From positions 123,601 through 187,600 of the forward strand of contig JAIXYO010000027.1 in NCBI GenBank assembly GCA_027490215.1: a stretch of DNA of 64,000 nucleotides. Direction: 5' to 3'. Shown here in pieces: positions 53,800-61,774 of the stretch. The notes under the pieces were generated by a model, which saw only the letters and a list, made by a program, of their open reading frames with translations, was not told where the DNA came from and searched no databases. Numbering within the stretch: position 1 is the stretch's first letter; the number at the start of each line of letters is the position of its first letter. Made by a program: the position numbers and the translations under genes. The stretch is from Rubrivivax sp. (lineage in GTDB: Bacteria > Pseudomonadota > Gammaproteobacteria > Burkholderiales > Burkholderiaceae_C).

Positions 53800-54840
53800 A
53801 TGGAGATTCGAGGTCAAGAGGTGTTGCTTCCGCTGTCCGCGGTGTCTGCGTTTCCGCGTCCGCACTGGCTGCAAGGACGAGTCCTTGGTTCGCTGCACGA
53901 GCCGGTCTACCGCAGCCACAACCTGCGCGTGACCTACGAGGATGCGTGCAAGCTCTGCGCCCACGAGCAGGAAGCCGCAGGCCTCGACATCCTGACCGAT
54001 GGCGCGCAGTACTACGAATGGGAAGCGCCGGGGTTTCAGCTCGAACCGATCTTCCACTTCGTTCCAGAGAACCTCGGCGGCTTCGTCCCCTACGGCCCGC
54101 CCGGTGACGGGGTCAAGTACAAGCCCTTCTACAAGGCGTCGGTGATCAGCCCGGTGACCTGGAAGCGCCCGATCTTCGAGCCCGTCGTCTATGCGATGCA
54201 GAACGCGACCCAGAAGCCGTTCAAGGTGGCCTTCCTCGGTCCTTCGCAGCAGGCCATCATCTGCGACGACCAGTACTACGGCTCACCGCAGAAGCTGGCC
54301 TTTGCGCTGGCGGCAGCACTGAACCAGGAGCTGAAGTACCTCGTCTCGATGGGTCTGGAGTCGGTTCAAATGATCGACGTTCTCGCGCCCTACACGCAAG
54401 ACGATTGGCAGATGGAGGCGCAAGACATCCTGTTCGACGGCGTCAACGCGATCAAGTTCTGGCATGTCTGCTACGGCAGCGTCGACGGCCAGCGCGACGT
54501 GTTCGAGGGCAAGGTCAAGGAGATGATGCCGCTGTTCCACCGCTCCAGGGCCGATGTGATCCACGTCGAGACCGCGAACATGGGCTTCGTCGAACTCGAC
54601 GCCCTGCGCGCCTTCCCGAAGAACAAGGTGCTCGGCATCGGTGTTATCGATGCCAAGAGCACGATGGTCGAGTCCCCCGAACTCATTGCCGACCGCATCC
54701 GCAAGGGGCTGCAGGTGGTACCCCCCGATCGCCTGCTGGTGTCGCCCGACTGCGGCCTCGGCTACTTCAGCCGCAGCGTCGCCTACGGGAAGTTGCGGGC
54801 CATGGGCGAGGCGACGCGGCGAGTTCGCGCGTCGCTGTGA
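53800..54840 (+). CDS. MetE-like zinc transferase (copy 2), in the place of E2
   Basis: The protein has 346 residues and a complete zinc set: H222 and C224 (WHVCYGS), E257 (VIHVETANMG) and C318 (SPDCGL). It is diverged from copy 1 across the N-terminal and middle parts, so the substrate probably differs. Its substrate region is Tyr/Phe-rich (PYGPPGDGVKYKPFYKAS). GGGGAGG precedes the ATG, five bases after the E1 beta stop. It sits between E1 and the lone lipoyl gene, where an E2 gene would normally be. Transfer to coenzyme M or to a dihydrolipoyl thiol is conceivable; neither is shown. Confidence 0.72.
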   Translation: MEIRGQEVLLPLSAVSAFPRPHWLQGRVLGSLHEPVYRSHNLRVTYEDACKLCAHEQEAAGLDILTDGAQYYEWEAPGFQLEPIFHFVPENLGGFVPYGPPGDGVKYKPFYKASVISPVTWKRPIFEPVVYAMQNATQKPFKVAFLGPSQQAIICDDQYYGSPQKLAFALAAALNQELKYLVSMGLESVQMIDVLAPYTQDDWQMEAQDILFDGVNAIKFWHVCYGSVDGQRDVFEGKVKEMMPLFHRSRADVIHVETANMGFVELDALRAFPKNKVLGIGVIDAKSTMVESPELIADRIRKGLQVVPPDRLLVSPDCGLGYFSRSVAYGKLRAMGEATRRVRASL

Positions 54841-54856
54841 CGGAGGTATCGTGGGC

Positions 54857-55093
54857 ATGATCTATCGCATCAAACTGCCACGTCTGGGCGAAACCATGGA
54901 AGAGGGCACCCTCACGACATGGCACAAGCAGGTGGGTGACGCTGTCGCCAAGGGCGACCTGCTGTATTGCGTCGAAACCGACAAGACATCGATGGACATC
55001 GAGTCGGTCTGGGCCGGCCAGCTGCAGGAGATTTGTTGCCCCGCCGGCCAGACCATCCCGGTCGGCACGGTCGTGGCAGTGATCAGCAGCTGA
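54857..55093 (+). CDS. Stand-alone lipoyl-domain protein
   Basis: The protein is a 78-residue lipoyl/biotinyl domain and nothing else: IKLPRLGETMEEGTLTTWHKQ, then the lipoylation Lys at 43 in VETDKTSMDIES, ending IPVGTVVAVISS. GGAGG precedes either the GTG at 54851 or the ATG at 54857. In normal complexes this domain is fused to E2 acyltransferase; here it is free, like GcvH-type carriers. It should carry acyl or other groups from E1. Confidence 0.85.
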   Translation: MIYRIKLPRLGETMEEGTLTTWHKQVGDAVAKGDLLYCVETDKTSMDIESVWAGQLQEICCPAGQTIPVGTVVAVISS

Positions 55094-55107
55094 CCGCCCC
55101 CGGTGTC

Positions 55108-55194
55108 ATGAACATGCGCATCCAGCCCGTGGCGATCTGCCTCCGGGCCGACTGCAAAGCCGTTCGCGAACAGCACTTCAAGGTCTACGCATGA
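55108..55194 (+). CDS. Possible 28-residue coupling peptide before CoA-transferase genes
   Basis: The small frame (MNMRIQPVAICLRADCKAVR and eight more residues) ends in TGA overlapping the next start codon (ATGA at 55191). No ribosome-binding site is clear. It may be a translational coupler, a true microprotein or chance. Confidence 0.3.
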   Translation: MNMRIQPVAICLRADCKAVREQHFKVYA

Positions 55195-56135
55195 GCGCTA
55201 CCTACTCCGCCAGCGACAAGCGCGTCGCGCTCGAGGAACTGGCTACACACGTGAGCGACGGCGATCTCGTCGCGGTGGGCGGCGGTCTCTCGTCGCGTGA
55301 ACCGATGGCGGTGCTTCGAGCTTTGATCCGCGCCGGACGCAGCCGCCTGCAGGTGGTCGGCTCAGCCCACGGCATCGACATCGACCTGCTGTGCGGTGCC
55401 GGCGCGGTCGCGAAGTCCATGGAAAGCTATGTCGGCTTCGAACAGGATTTCGGCATGGCACCGAACTATCGCCGTGCTTGCGAGTCCGGCGCGGCCGAGG
55501 TGGCAGACAGCTGCTGCTACACGGTGGTTCAGCAGTTGCGCGCCGCGGCCTACGGTATCCCGTTCCTGCCGGTGCGATCGGTGCGCGGCACCGGGTTCGA
55601 GTCGCTGCACCCCGAATACCTGCCCATGCAATGTCCGTTCACGGGCGACGAACTGCTGCTCGTTCCCGCCTTGCAACCCGACGTCGCGATCATCCACGCG
55701 CAATACGGCGACGCTCACGGCAACTTGCGCATCGTCGGGCCGCCGGTGGCCGACATCCTCTTCGCGCGCGCATCGAAGAAGGTCATTGCCAGCGTCGAGC
55801 GCATCGTCTCGAACGATGAGTTGCACTCACTCGGCGGCGTCAACGTTCCCTACTTCTATGTCGCCGCGGTCGCCGAAGTGCCGCTGGGTGCGCACCCCAC
55901 CGCGTGCTACCCGATGTATGCCTACGACCGCGATCACACCGCCGCGTACTACGCCGCGGCAAGCGCCAGTGCAGAGGTGTTCCGCACCGACTATCTGGAC
56001 CCCTTCGTCTTCGGCTGCCCCGACCATGCCGAGTACCTCGCTCGCATCGGCGGCGAGGCCAAGCGTGCCCATCTCGCCACGTGGCAAGACGGTGACGCCG
56101 CATGGATGAAGCTCTACGAAGGAGCCGCTTCGTGA
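55191..56135 (+). CDS. CoA-transferase family I subunit A, IpdA-like
   Basis: The protein has 314 residues. The N-terminal part VAVGGGLSSREPMAVLRALI, the core PFLPVRSVRGTGFE and IIHAQYGDAHGNLR and the late SVERIVSNDEL follow the pattern of IpdA, the alpha subunit of the mycobacterial steroid-ring hydrolase IpdAB. A Glu-containing helix at ESGAAEVADS (residues about 98-106) is where IpdA keeps its catalytic Glu, by eye. Glutaconate CoA-transferase A is the other relative. The start lies in an ATGA overlap. Confidence 0.75.
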   Translation: MSATYSASDKRVALEELATHVSDGDLVAVGGGLSSREPMAVLRALIRAGRSRLQVVGSAHGIDIDLLCGAGAVAKSMESYVGFEQDFGMAPNYRRACESGAAEVADSCCYTVVQQLRAAAYGIPFLPVRSVRGTGFESLHPEYLPMQCPFTGDELLLVPALQPDVAIIHAQYGDAHGNLRIVGPPVADILFARASKKVIASVERIVSNDELHSLGGVNVPYFYVAAVAEVPLGAHPTACYPMYAYDRDHTAAYYAAASASAEVFRTDYLDPFVFGCPDHAEYLARIGGEAKRAHLATWQDGDAAWMKLYEGAAS

Positions 56136-56983
56136 CGGCCGCCACCTGCAGCCTGGGCGAGGCGATGATCTACAACCTCGCGCGCACCGTCAAAAACGGC
56201 GATCTCGCCTTCCACGGCTTCGGCTCACCGCTGGTGCAGCTCGCGTTGCACCTGGCCAAGCGCACCCACGCTCCCGACCTCGTGTTCGTCGCCGGCGCCA
56301 CCTATGGCGTCAACCCCAGCCCGCCCTTCCTGACGCCGACCTCCAACGACTGGGTGCTGGACCGCGGTGCCGAATGCTCACTCGACATCGAAGAGCTGTT
56401 CGACCTGGCCGCGTCCGGCCGCATGGACCGGATGTTTCTCTCCGGCCTGCAGATCGACCGCTACGGCAACGCCAACGTCACCCGCCTGGGCAGCGGCGAG
56501 CGCCCCTCGGTGAAGCTGCCCGGTGGCGGCGGCGGCTGCAACCTGTCTTGCGATGTCGGCAGCTTCACGCTCTGGACCGCAGCGCACCGCAGCCCGCCCG
56601 GCAAGGGCGGCAAGCGAATGCTGCGCTTGGTCGAGGCCTGCGATTTCGTCACCAGCCTCGGCCACCGCTCGCCCGATGGCCGCAGCCGCCGCACCCTGGG
56701 CCACCGCGGTGGCGGGCCGGACGCGCTGGTGACCGAGCTGGGTGTGTTCGACTTCGACGATGAAGGCCATCTGCGGCTTCGGGCCACATACCCCGATGTC
56801 GACCTCGCCGAGGTTGCAGACAACACCGGCTTTGCGCTGCGTGTCGCGGACGACCTGCAGGTCGCAGCCCTTCCTGATGCGCAGGCGGTCGCCTTGATTC
56901 GCCAGCTTGACCCGCTCGGCATTCACCGCAAGGAATTGCGCCCGGCCGATCAAGAACGCCGCTTTGCCCTTGCCGGTCAGTGA
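56132..56983 (+). CDS. CoA-transferase family I subunit B, IpdB-like
   Basis: The 283-residue partner has GFGSPLVQLALHLAKRTHAPDLVF, then VAGATYGVNP in place of the catalytic Glu-Gly segment of glutaconate or succinyl-CoA transferases. It also has IDRYGNANVTRLGSGERPSVKLPGGGG, as in IpdB. The family's active-site Glu is not visible, so coenzyme A transfer through a glutamyl thioester is unlikely. A hydrolase (retro-Claisen) role like IpdAB is preferred. It starts at a GTG overlapping subunit A (GTGA) after AAGGAG. Confidence 0.75.
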   Translation: MTAATCSLGEAMIYNLARTVKNGDLAFHGFGSPLVQLALHLAKRTHAPDLVFVAGATYGVNPSPPFLTPTSNDWVLDRGAECSLDIEELFDLAASGRMDRMFLSGLQIDRYGNANVTRLGSGERPSVKLPGGGGGCNLSCDVGSFTLWTAAHRSPPGKGGKRMLRLVEACDFVTSLGHRSPDGRSRRTLGHRGGGPDALVTELGVFDFDDEGHLRLRATYPDVDLAEVADNTGFALRVADDLQVAALPDAQAVALIRQLDPLGIHRKELRPADQERRFALAGQ

Positions 56984-57029
56984 CCAGGGCCACCGAGCCC
57001 AGTCGTTGCCCTTGACCACGAAAGCCAGC

Positions 57030-57947
57030 ATGACCTCCCCAGCCCCTCTCGCCTTTCGTGACCAGCGCAATGTCGTGCCGCTGCCCTACCGGCAGGTCAG
57101 CGTCCAGCCCTATGCCGGGGCGATGACGGAAGCGGCGATCACCTCGCACCTGATGGGGCGGGAAGCCTACCGGCGCACCAATTTCATCGTTCTGCACCGG
57201 GGCCAGGTCGAGGCGAGCGAACTCGCCGTGGTCGCCATTCAGCGTGCCGCCGAAGAGCCACTTTTTTCGCCGATCACCGCGGTCGAGGTGCTGGCGCTGC
57301 CCGACACCTGCGTGTATGCCCACGATCCCGAGACCGACTGCGCCAATCGCTCGGCGCTGGCGGCGCTGGCGCATGCCAAAGGTGTGGGCGTCGATCGCAC
57401 CCTGGTCGTCGGTGGTCTCTACGACCATGTGAATTTCATTCACCATCCCGACCCGCTCGTGCTGCGCATCGTCGAAGTCGCTCCGCCCGAGCCGCCGAAG
57501 CTCTTCGATCTGGTGCGTCAGGTGCTGCGCTATGCCGATCTGCCAGCAATTCGGTTGGAGCTCGAACGCATCGAGATCGCCGATCTCGCGCGCCTGCACC
57601 CGTCACCTGAATACCTGGTGCCTTGCCGCTCGGGCGGTCTGGACAAGTTGGAAGGGCATGTCAGCTTTCTCGACGAGCGGCCTGCCGAGCGGCGCGACTG
57701 GGTGCTGGTGGGCTGCGAGCGCAGCCTGCAGTTCCATCGCCACTACTACGGCGACGAGCCGCCGCGGGTGGAGATGTGCCCGCGGCGCATCGCCGGTGCG
57801 CGCAGTGAGCCGACGATGCTCAAGTGCTGCCTGCTCGAATTCGACATCGAGCGCGAAGGCCAGGTCATGACCGTGCCCTGGGGCACCGACCTGGCGATGG
57901 TCGAGCGCGCCTTGCATCAACTCGTCGGCAAGGCCACCCATGCTTGA
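57030..57947 (+). CDS. Unknown protein immediately upstream of comA
   Basis: The protein has 305 residues and no recognised family, signal peptide or membrane helix. Conserved-looking parts are [35 protein letters not shown] and [21 protein letters not shown]. The C-terminal half has [25 protein letters not shown] and [10 protein letters not shown], so Cys and His residues could bind metal. It overlaps comA by eight bases. Coenzyme M synthesis needs decarboxylation and reduction steps, and this gene is a good candidate for one of them. Confidence 0.5.
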   Translation: MTSPAPLAFRDQRNVVPLPYRQVSVQPYAGAMTEAAITSHLMGREAYRRTNFIVLHRGQVEASELAVVAIQRAAEEPLFSPITAVEVLALPDTCVYAHDPETDCANRSALAALAHAKGVGVDRTLVVGGLYDHVNFIHHPDPLVLRIVEVAPPEPPKLFDLVRQVLRYADLPAIRLELERIEIADLARLHPSPEYLVPCRSGGLDKLEGHVSFLDERPAERRDWVLVGCERSLQFHRHYYGDEPPRVEMCPRRIAGARSEPTMLKCCLLEFDIEREGQVMTVPWGTDLAMVERALHQLVGKATHA

Positions 57948-58878
57948 CAGCCACTGGCGCGATATCGCGGTGATCGCCGAGTTGCGCGCAGCGCGCACTG
58001 CGCAGCCGCGCTCGGCCGGCATGACGATGGTCATCGACACGGGCTTGGGCGTTGCGGCCACGGCCGACATCCTGGAAGTCGCGGGCGACTACATCGACCT
58101 GTGGAAGCTCAGCTTCGGCACCTCGGTGTTCGTGCGCCCGGCGGTGCTGGAACGCAAGCTAGAACTCATCAACGCGCGCAAGATCCTCACCTGCCCCGGC
58201 GGCACCTTGTTCGAGGCCGCGATCCTGCAGCACAACTGCCGGGTCTACACGGCGCGCGCTGTCGAGGTCGGCTTCACCGCGGTGGAGATCTCCGACGGCA
58301 CGATCGAACTCCCGGCGTTCCGCCGCGAGCGCGTGATCGACTGCGCGCGCAACGCGGGACTGGTCGTCGTCACCGAAGTCGGCAAGAAGGATCCGAATGC
58401 GCAGCCGCCGATCGAGCAGCTCGCCGAACAGGCACTGCGCGACATTGAATGCGGTGCGCACTGGGTCATCGTCGAGGGGCGCGAGTCGGGCATCGGTGTT
58501 GGTGTCTACAACAAGCAGGGTGCGCTCGATACTGAAGCGCTGGAGACCTTCGCGCGCGTCCTCGGCGACAAGATCGATCGGCTGATCTGGGAAGCGCCGC
58601 AAAAGCACCAGCAGACCGCGCTGATCGAGCGCTTCGGTATCAACGTCGGTCTCGGCAACGTGGCGCCGGAGCACGTGCTGGCGCTGGAATCGCTGCGCCT
58701 GGGACTGCGCTTCGAAACCCTGAAGCCGATCGCCGACAAGCTCCAGCTCAGCGGCCTGTGGGCCCCCGACCAGATCGAGACCGATGTGATCGGCGAGGCA
58801 ACGGATGGGCCAGCGAGCGAGTCGCGCGTGTCGCCCATTTTCCTGACGCCCACGCTGCCTCGGAGGGGGCAGGGGTGA
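57940..58878 (+). CDS. comA: ComA-type phosphosulfolactate synthase
   Basis: The enzyme adds sulfite to phosphoenolpyruvate to form phosphosulfolactate, the first step of coenzyme M synthesis. The 312-residue protein carries almost every ComA motif: [78 protein letters not shown] and [13 protein letters not shown]. The equivalent gene in Xanthobacter is xcbB1. The C-terminal 25 residues ([15 protein letters not shown]) are unlike ComA and look like a translated repeat. Confidence 0.9.
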   Translation: MLDSHWRDIAVIAELRAARTAQPRSAGMTMVIDTGLGVAATADILEVAGDYIDLWKLSFGTSVFVRPAVLERKLELINARKILTCPGGTLFEAAILQHNCRVYTARAVEVGFTAVEISDGTIELPAFRRERVIDCARNAGLVVVTEVGKKDPNAQPPIEQLAEQALRDIECGAHWVIVEGRESGIGVGVYNKQGALDTEALETFARVLGDKIDRLIWEAPQKHQQTALIERFGINVGLGNVAPEHVLALESLRLGLRFETLKPIADKLQLSGLWAPDQIETDVIGEATDGPASESRVSPIFLTPTLPRRGQG

Positions 58879-60410
58879 GAGCCAGCGGTGTGGAACCTTC
58901 TGCCCTGGGGGGGGAGGGTGATAGCGCCCTGGAAGTCGGTGGACGCTTGGCGAGCAGCCCCGCCGCCGAACTGGTGGCCCAGGCCTTCGCGGAAGAGCTG
59001 CGCCATCAGGCGGTGCTCGCCGACGCCATTGGCCCGGTGGACCTCGCTTACGTGCTCGCCCTCATCGAAGCTGGCACCATGCCGCGCGATGCAGGACGCG
59101 CCCTGCTCGCAGCACTGCTCGATCTGCACGACCACCCGCAAGCGCTGACCCTCGCCCCGGCACTGGGCGATCTCTACACCAACCGCGAAACCTGGCTTGC
59201 CGCACGCACGCCAGCCACGGACTGGCTGGGTGCTGGCCGCGCCCGGCGCGAGGCGACGACGACCGCCTTCCACCTCGTTGTCTGCGCACGCGTTGGCGCC
59301 CTCGCGCAATCGCTGGCCGCGCTCGGCAACGAGCTCATCGCGCAGGCACAGGCTCATCGCGACGCCCTGGTGGCCGACTACACCTACTTGCAGGCGGGCC
59401 AGCCCACCACCTTCGGCCACTACCTGCTCGGCTTCGTCGGCCCGATGCTGCGCGACCTCGAACGCGCCCGCGAATTTCACCAGCGATTTGATCGTTGCCC
59501 GGCCGGCTGCGGCAGTACGAACGGCTCGCGTCTCGCGCCCGACCGCGATCGCCTGGCCGAGCTGCTCGGCTTTGGCGGGGTGGTTGAACACGCGCGCGAC
59601 GCGATGTGGCAGGCCGACGGCCCGATCGAAGGCATGGCGTTGGTCGTGGCTGCGCTCGTCAACCTCGACCGGCTGGCCGAAGACCTGATGGTGTTTGCCA
59701 CGGTCGAGTTCGGCGTTGTCGAACTTGGCGATGGGCAAGCCCGGGCCAGCAAGATCATGCCGCAGAAGAAGAACCCATACGCCCTCGCCTATGTGCGCTC
59801 GGTGGCGAATCAGGCCATTGGCCTGCAGGCCGCGCTCGCTGCCTCGGGCCGCACGCCGACCGGGCAGATGGACAACCGTCTGCTGGCCTATGGCGAACTG
59901 CCACGCGCACTCCAGCTCGCCGCTGGCGCAGCCGAGCTGATGCGCGTGACCCTGGCCGGCCTCGCGCTGTCGCCCGAGCGCGCGGCGCGCACGCTCGAGC
60001 GCAGCTTCGTGCTCGCGACCGATCTGGCCGAGACGTTGGTGCTCGAGGCAGGCCTGGAGCACCGCGCCGCACACCGTGTCGTCGGCCGGCTGTCGCGGAC
60101 CTTGCACGAAGCGAATCGCGACGCCGCGTCGCTGACGCCGGCCGATGTGGCGAGTGCCAGTGCCGCCGTGCTCGGGCACAGCCTGACGCTGGATGCGGCA
60201 ACGCTTGCCCGGGCGCTGGACCCGCGCGCTGCCATCGCCGCGCGGCAAGGGGCGGGCGGCGCAGCCGAAGCGCCGATGACCGCGATGATCGACTCGTTGC
60301 GCGGTCAGTTGGCCGCGTCGGCAGCGTGGTTCGATGGCACCGCCGCGCGTACCGAAGGGGCGCGCCAGAGGCTGCTGGCGATGGCCAGGCAAGTCGCGGG
60401 AGAGGCCTGA
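58875..60410 (+). CDS. Aspartase/fumarase-superfamily lyase 1 (argininosuccinate lyase-like)
   Basis: The protein has 511 residues. It has the superfamily signature [11 protein letters not shown] with Ser at about 292, the [16 protein letters not shown] segment and helical core typical of argininosuccinate lyase. In bacterial coenzyme M synthesis a functionally distinct member of this superfamily (XcbC1) eliminates phosphate from phosphosulfolactate; this gene or the next is the candidate. It starts at a GTG overlapping comA (GTGA), with GGAGGGGG upstream. The N-terminal 30 residues ([15 protein letters not shown]) are atypical and contain a G8 run. Confidence 0.75.
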   Translation: MRASGVEPSALGGEGDSALEVGGRLASSPAAELVAQAFAEELRHQAVLADAIGPVDLAYVLALIEAGTMPRDAGRALLAALLDLHDHPQALTLAPALGDLYTNRETWLAARTPATDWLGAGRARREATTTAFHLVVCARVGALAQSLAALGNELIAQAQAHRDALVADYTYLQAGQPTTFGHYLLGFVGPMLRDLERAREFHQRFDRCPAGCGSTNGSRLAPDRDRLAELLGFGGVVEHARDAMWQADGPIEGMALVVAALVNLDRLAEDLMVFATVEFGVVELGDGQARASKIMPQKKNPYALAYVRSVANQAIGLQAALAASGRTPTGQMDNRLLAYGELPRALQLAAGAAELMRVTLAGLALSPERAARTLERSFVLATDLAETLVLEAGLEHRAAHRVVGRLSRTLHEANRDAASLTPADVASASAAVLGHSLTLDAATLARALDPRAAIAARQGAGGAAEAPMTAMIDSLRGQLAASAAWFDGTAARTEGARQRLLAMARQVAGEA

Positions 60411-61774
60411 TGTCAGCGGCCTCGATGATCGACTCGGTGATCTTCGGCAGCCTGTGGAGCCAGCGCGGGATCAAGGCGCTGTTCGAGGAAATCCCGCGCA
60501 CCCGGGCCTGGCTCGAAATCATCGCCGTGCTGGCTGAAGTCGAAGCCGAACACGACCTCGTGCCCGCCTCTGCCGCCACTGCGATCGCCGCATGCTGCCG
60601 CACTGTCGAGGTCGATGCCGCGTTCCTTGCCGAGGTGGGTCGTGGCCGCGAGGAAAGCGGGCATTCGACCCAGGGCCTGATCCGCGCGATTCAGGCGCGG
60701 CTGGCCGCGGCCGACGCGCAGTGGGTCTATGCCAACGCCACGGTGCAGGACGTGACCGACACCTGGCTGATGCTCGCGCTGCGCGAGGCGCGGGCCCTCT
60801 TGCAACAAGACCTGCTCGTTGTGGACCGCGCCCTGGCGACCTTGGCGCAGCGCCATCGCGACACGGTGATGGCCGGCCGCACGCATGGCCAGCAAGGCCT
60901 GCCGATCACCTTCGGGTTCAAGGTGGCGGGCTGGCTGGCCGAGGTGCGCCGCCATCGTGAGCGGTTGGCCGAGATCGCGCCGCGCATGGACATGGCGCAG
61001 CTGTGCGGGGGTGTTGGCAGCGTGTCATCGCTCGGGCCGCGCGGTCTGGAAGTACAGCGGCGCTTTGCTGAGCGCCTGGGGCTGCGCGCACCGGTGATCT
61101 CGTGGACCAGCAGCCGCGACGTGCTCGCCGAATGGTGTGCGCTGCTGACCCTCATCACCGGCACGGCCGACCGCATCGGCCATGAGGTCGTCAACCTGCA
61201 GCGCGGCGAGATCGGTGAAGTCAGGGAAGGTTTCACCGCTGGCACGGTTGGCAGCATCACGATGCCGCACAAGCGCAATCCGGAGATCGGCGAACACCTG
61301 GGCACGCTGGCGCGGCTGACGCGGCATTTGAGCGCAGCTGTGCAGGAAGGCCTGGTCCACGACCATGAGCGCGACGGCCGCGCCTGGAAGACCGAATGGC
61401 ACGCGATTCCCGAGGCGACGATGCTGGCAGGCCGCGCTGTCGAGTTGCTCGGTGAGCTGGCGTCGAGACTGGAGGTCGACGCCGACCGCATGCGGGCCAA
61501 TCTGGAGGCCAGCGGCGGCGCGGTGCTTTCGGAGGCGGTGATGCTGGCGCTGGCGCCGCACATCGGTCGCGACGCGGCGCACCGCCTGATGTACGAACTG
61601 GCGATCGCCTGCCGCGCCCAGGGCCGCAGCCTGATCGAAGCGGTGCGTGCCGACCCGACGATTGCCGCCACCCTCGATGTGCGCGTGCTGGAGCCGCTGC
61701 TCGATCTGGCGCGCCAGACCGGCCACTGCGCTGCGATGGTCGAGCAGGTGCTGGCGGGGAACCCCTCGTCATGA
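60410..61774 (+). CDS. Aspartase/fumarase-superfamily lyase 2 (adenylosuccinate lyase-like)
   Basis: The protein has 454 residues. It has GRTHGQQGLPITFGFK with the general-acid His region (about 159) and the signature GTVGSITMPHKRNP with Ser at about 282. The order resembles PurB and 3-carboxy-cis,cis-muconate cycloisomerase. It overlaps the previous gene by one base (TGATG). The known bacterial CoM route uses two members of this superfamily (XcbC1 and XcbD1), matching the pair here. I cannot tell which member does phosphate elimination and which acts later. Confidence 0.75.
   Translation: MSAASMIDSVIFGSLWSQRGIKALFEEIPRTRAWLEIIAVLAEVEAEHDLVPASAATAIAACCRTVEVDAAFLAEVGRGREESGHSTQGLIRAIQARLAAADAQWVYANATVQDVTDTWLMLALREARALLQQDLLVVDRALATLAQRHRDTVMAGRTHGQQGLPITFGFKVAGWLAEVRRHRERLAEIAPRMDMAQLCGGVGSVSSLGPRGLEVQRRFAERLGLRAPVISWTSSRDVLAEWCALLTLITGTADRIGHEVVNLQRGEIGEVREGFTAGTVGSITMPHKRNPEIGEHLGTLARLTRHLSAAVQEGLVHDHERDGRAWKTEWHAIPEATMLAGRAVELLGELASRLEVDADRMRANLEASGGAVLSEAVMLALAPHIGRDAAHRLMYELAIACRAQGRSLIEAVRADPTIAATLDVRVLEPLLDLARQTGHCAAMVEQVLAGNPSS

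Noticed and set aside
58506..60392. 628-residue minus-strand open frame
   Set aside because: It is antisense to comA and the first lyase, whose motifs on the plus strand are clear; the composition shows a shadow frame.
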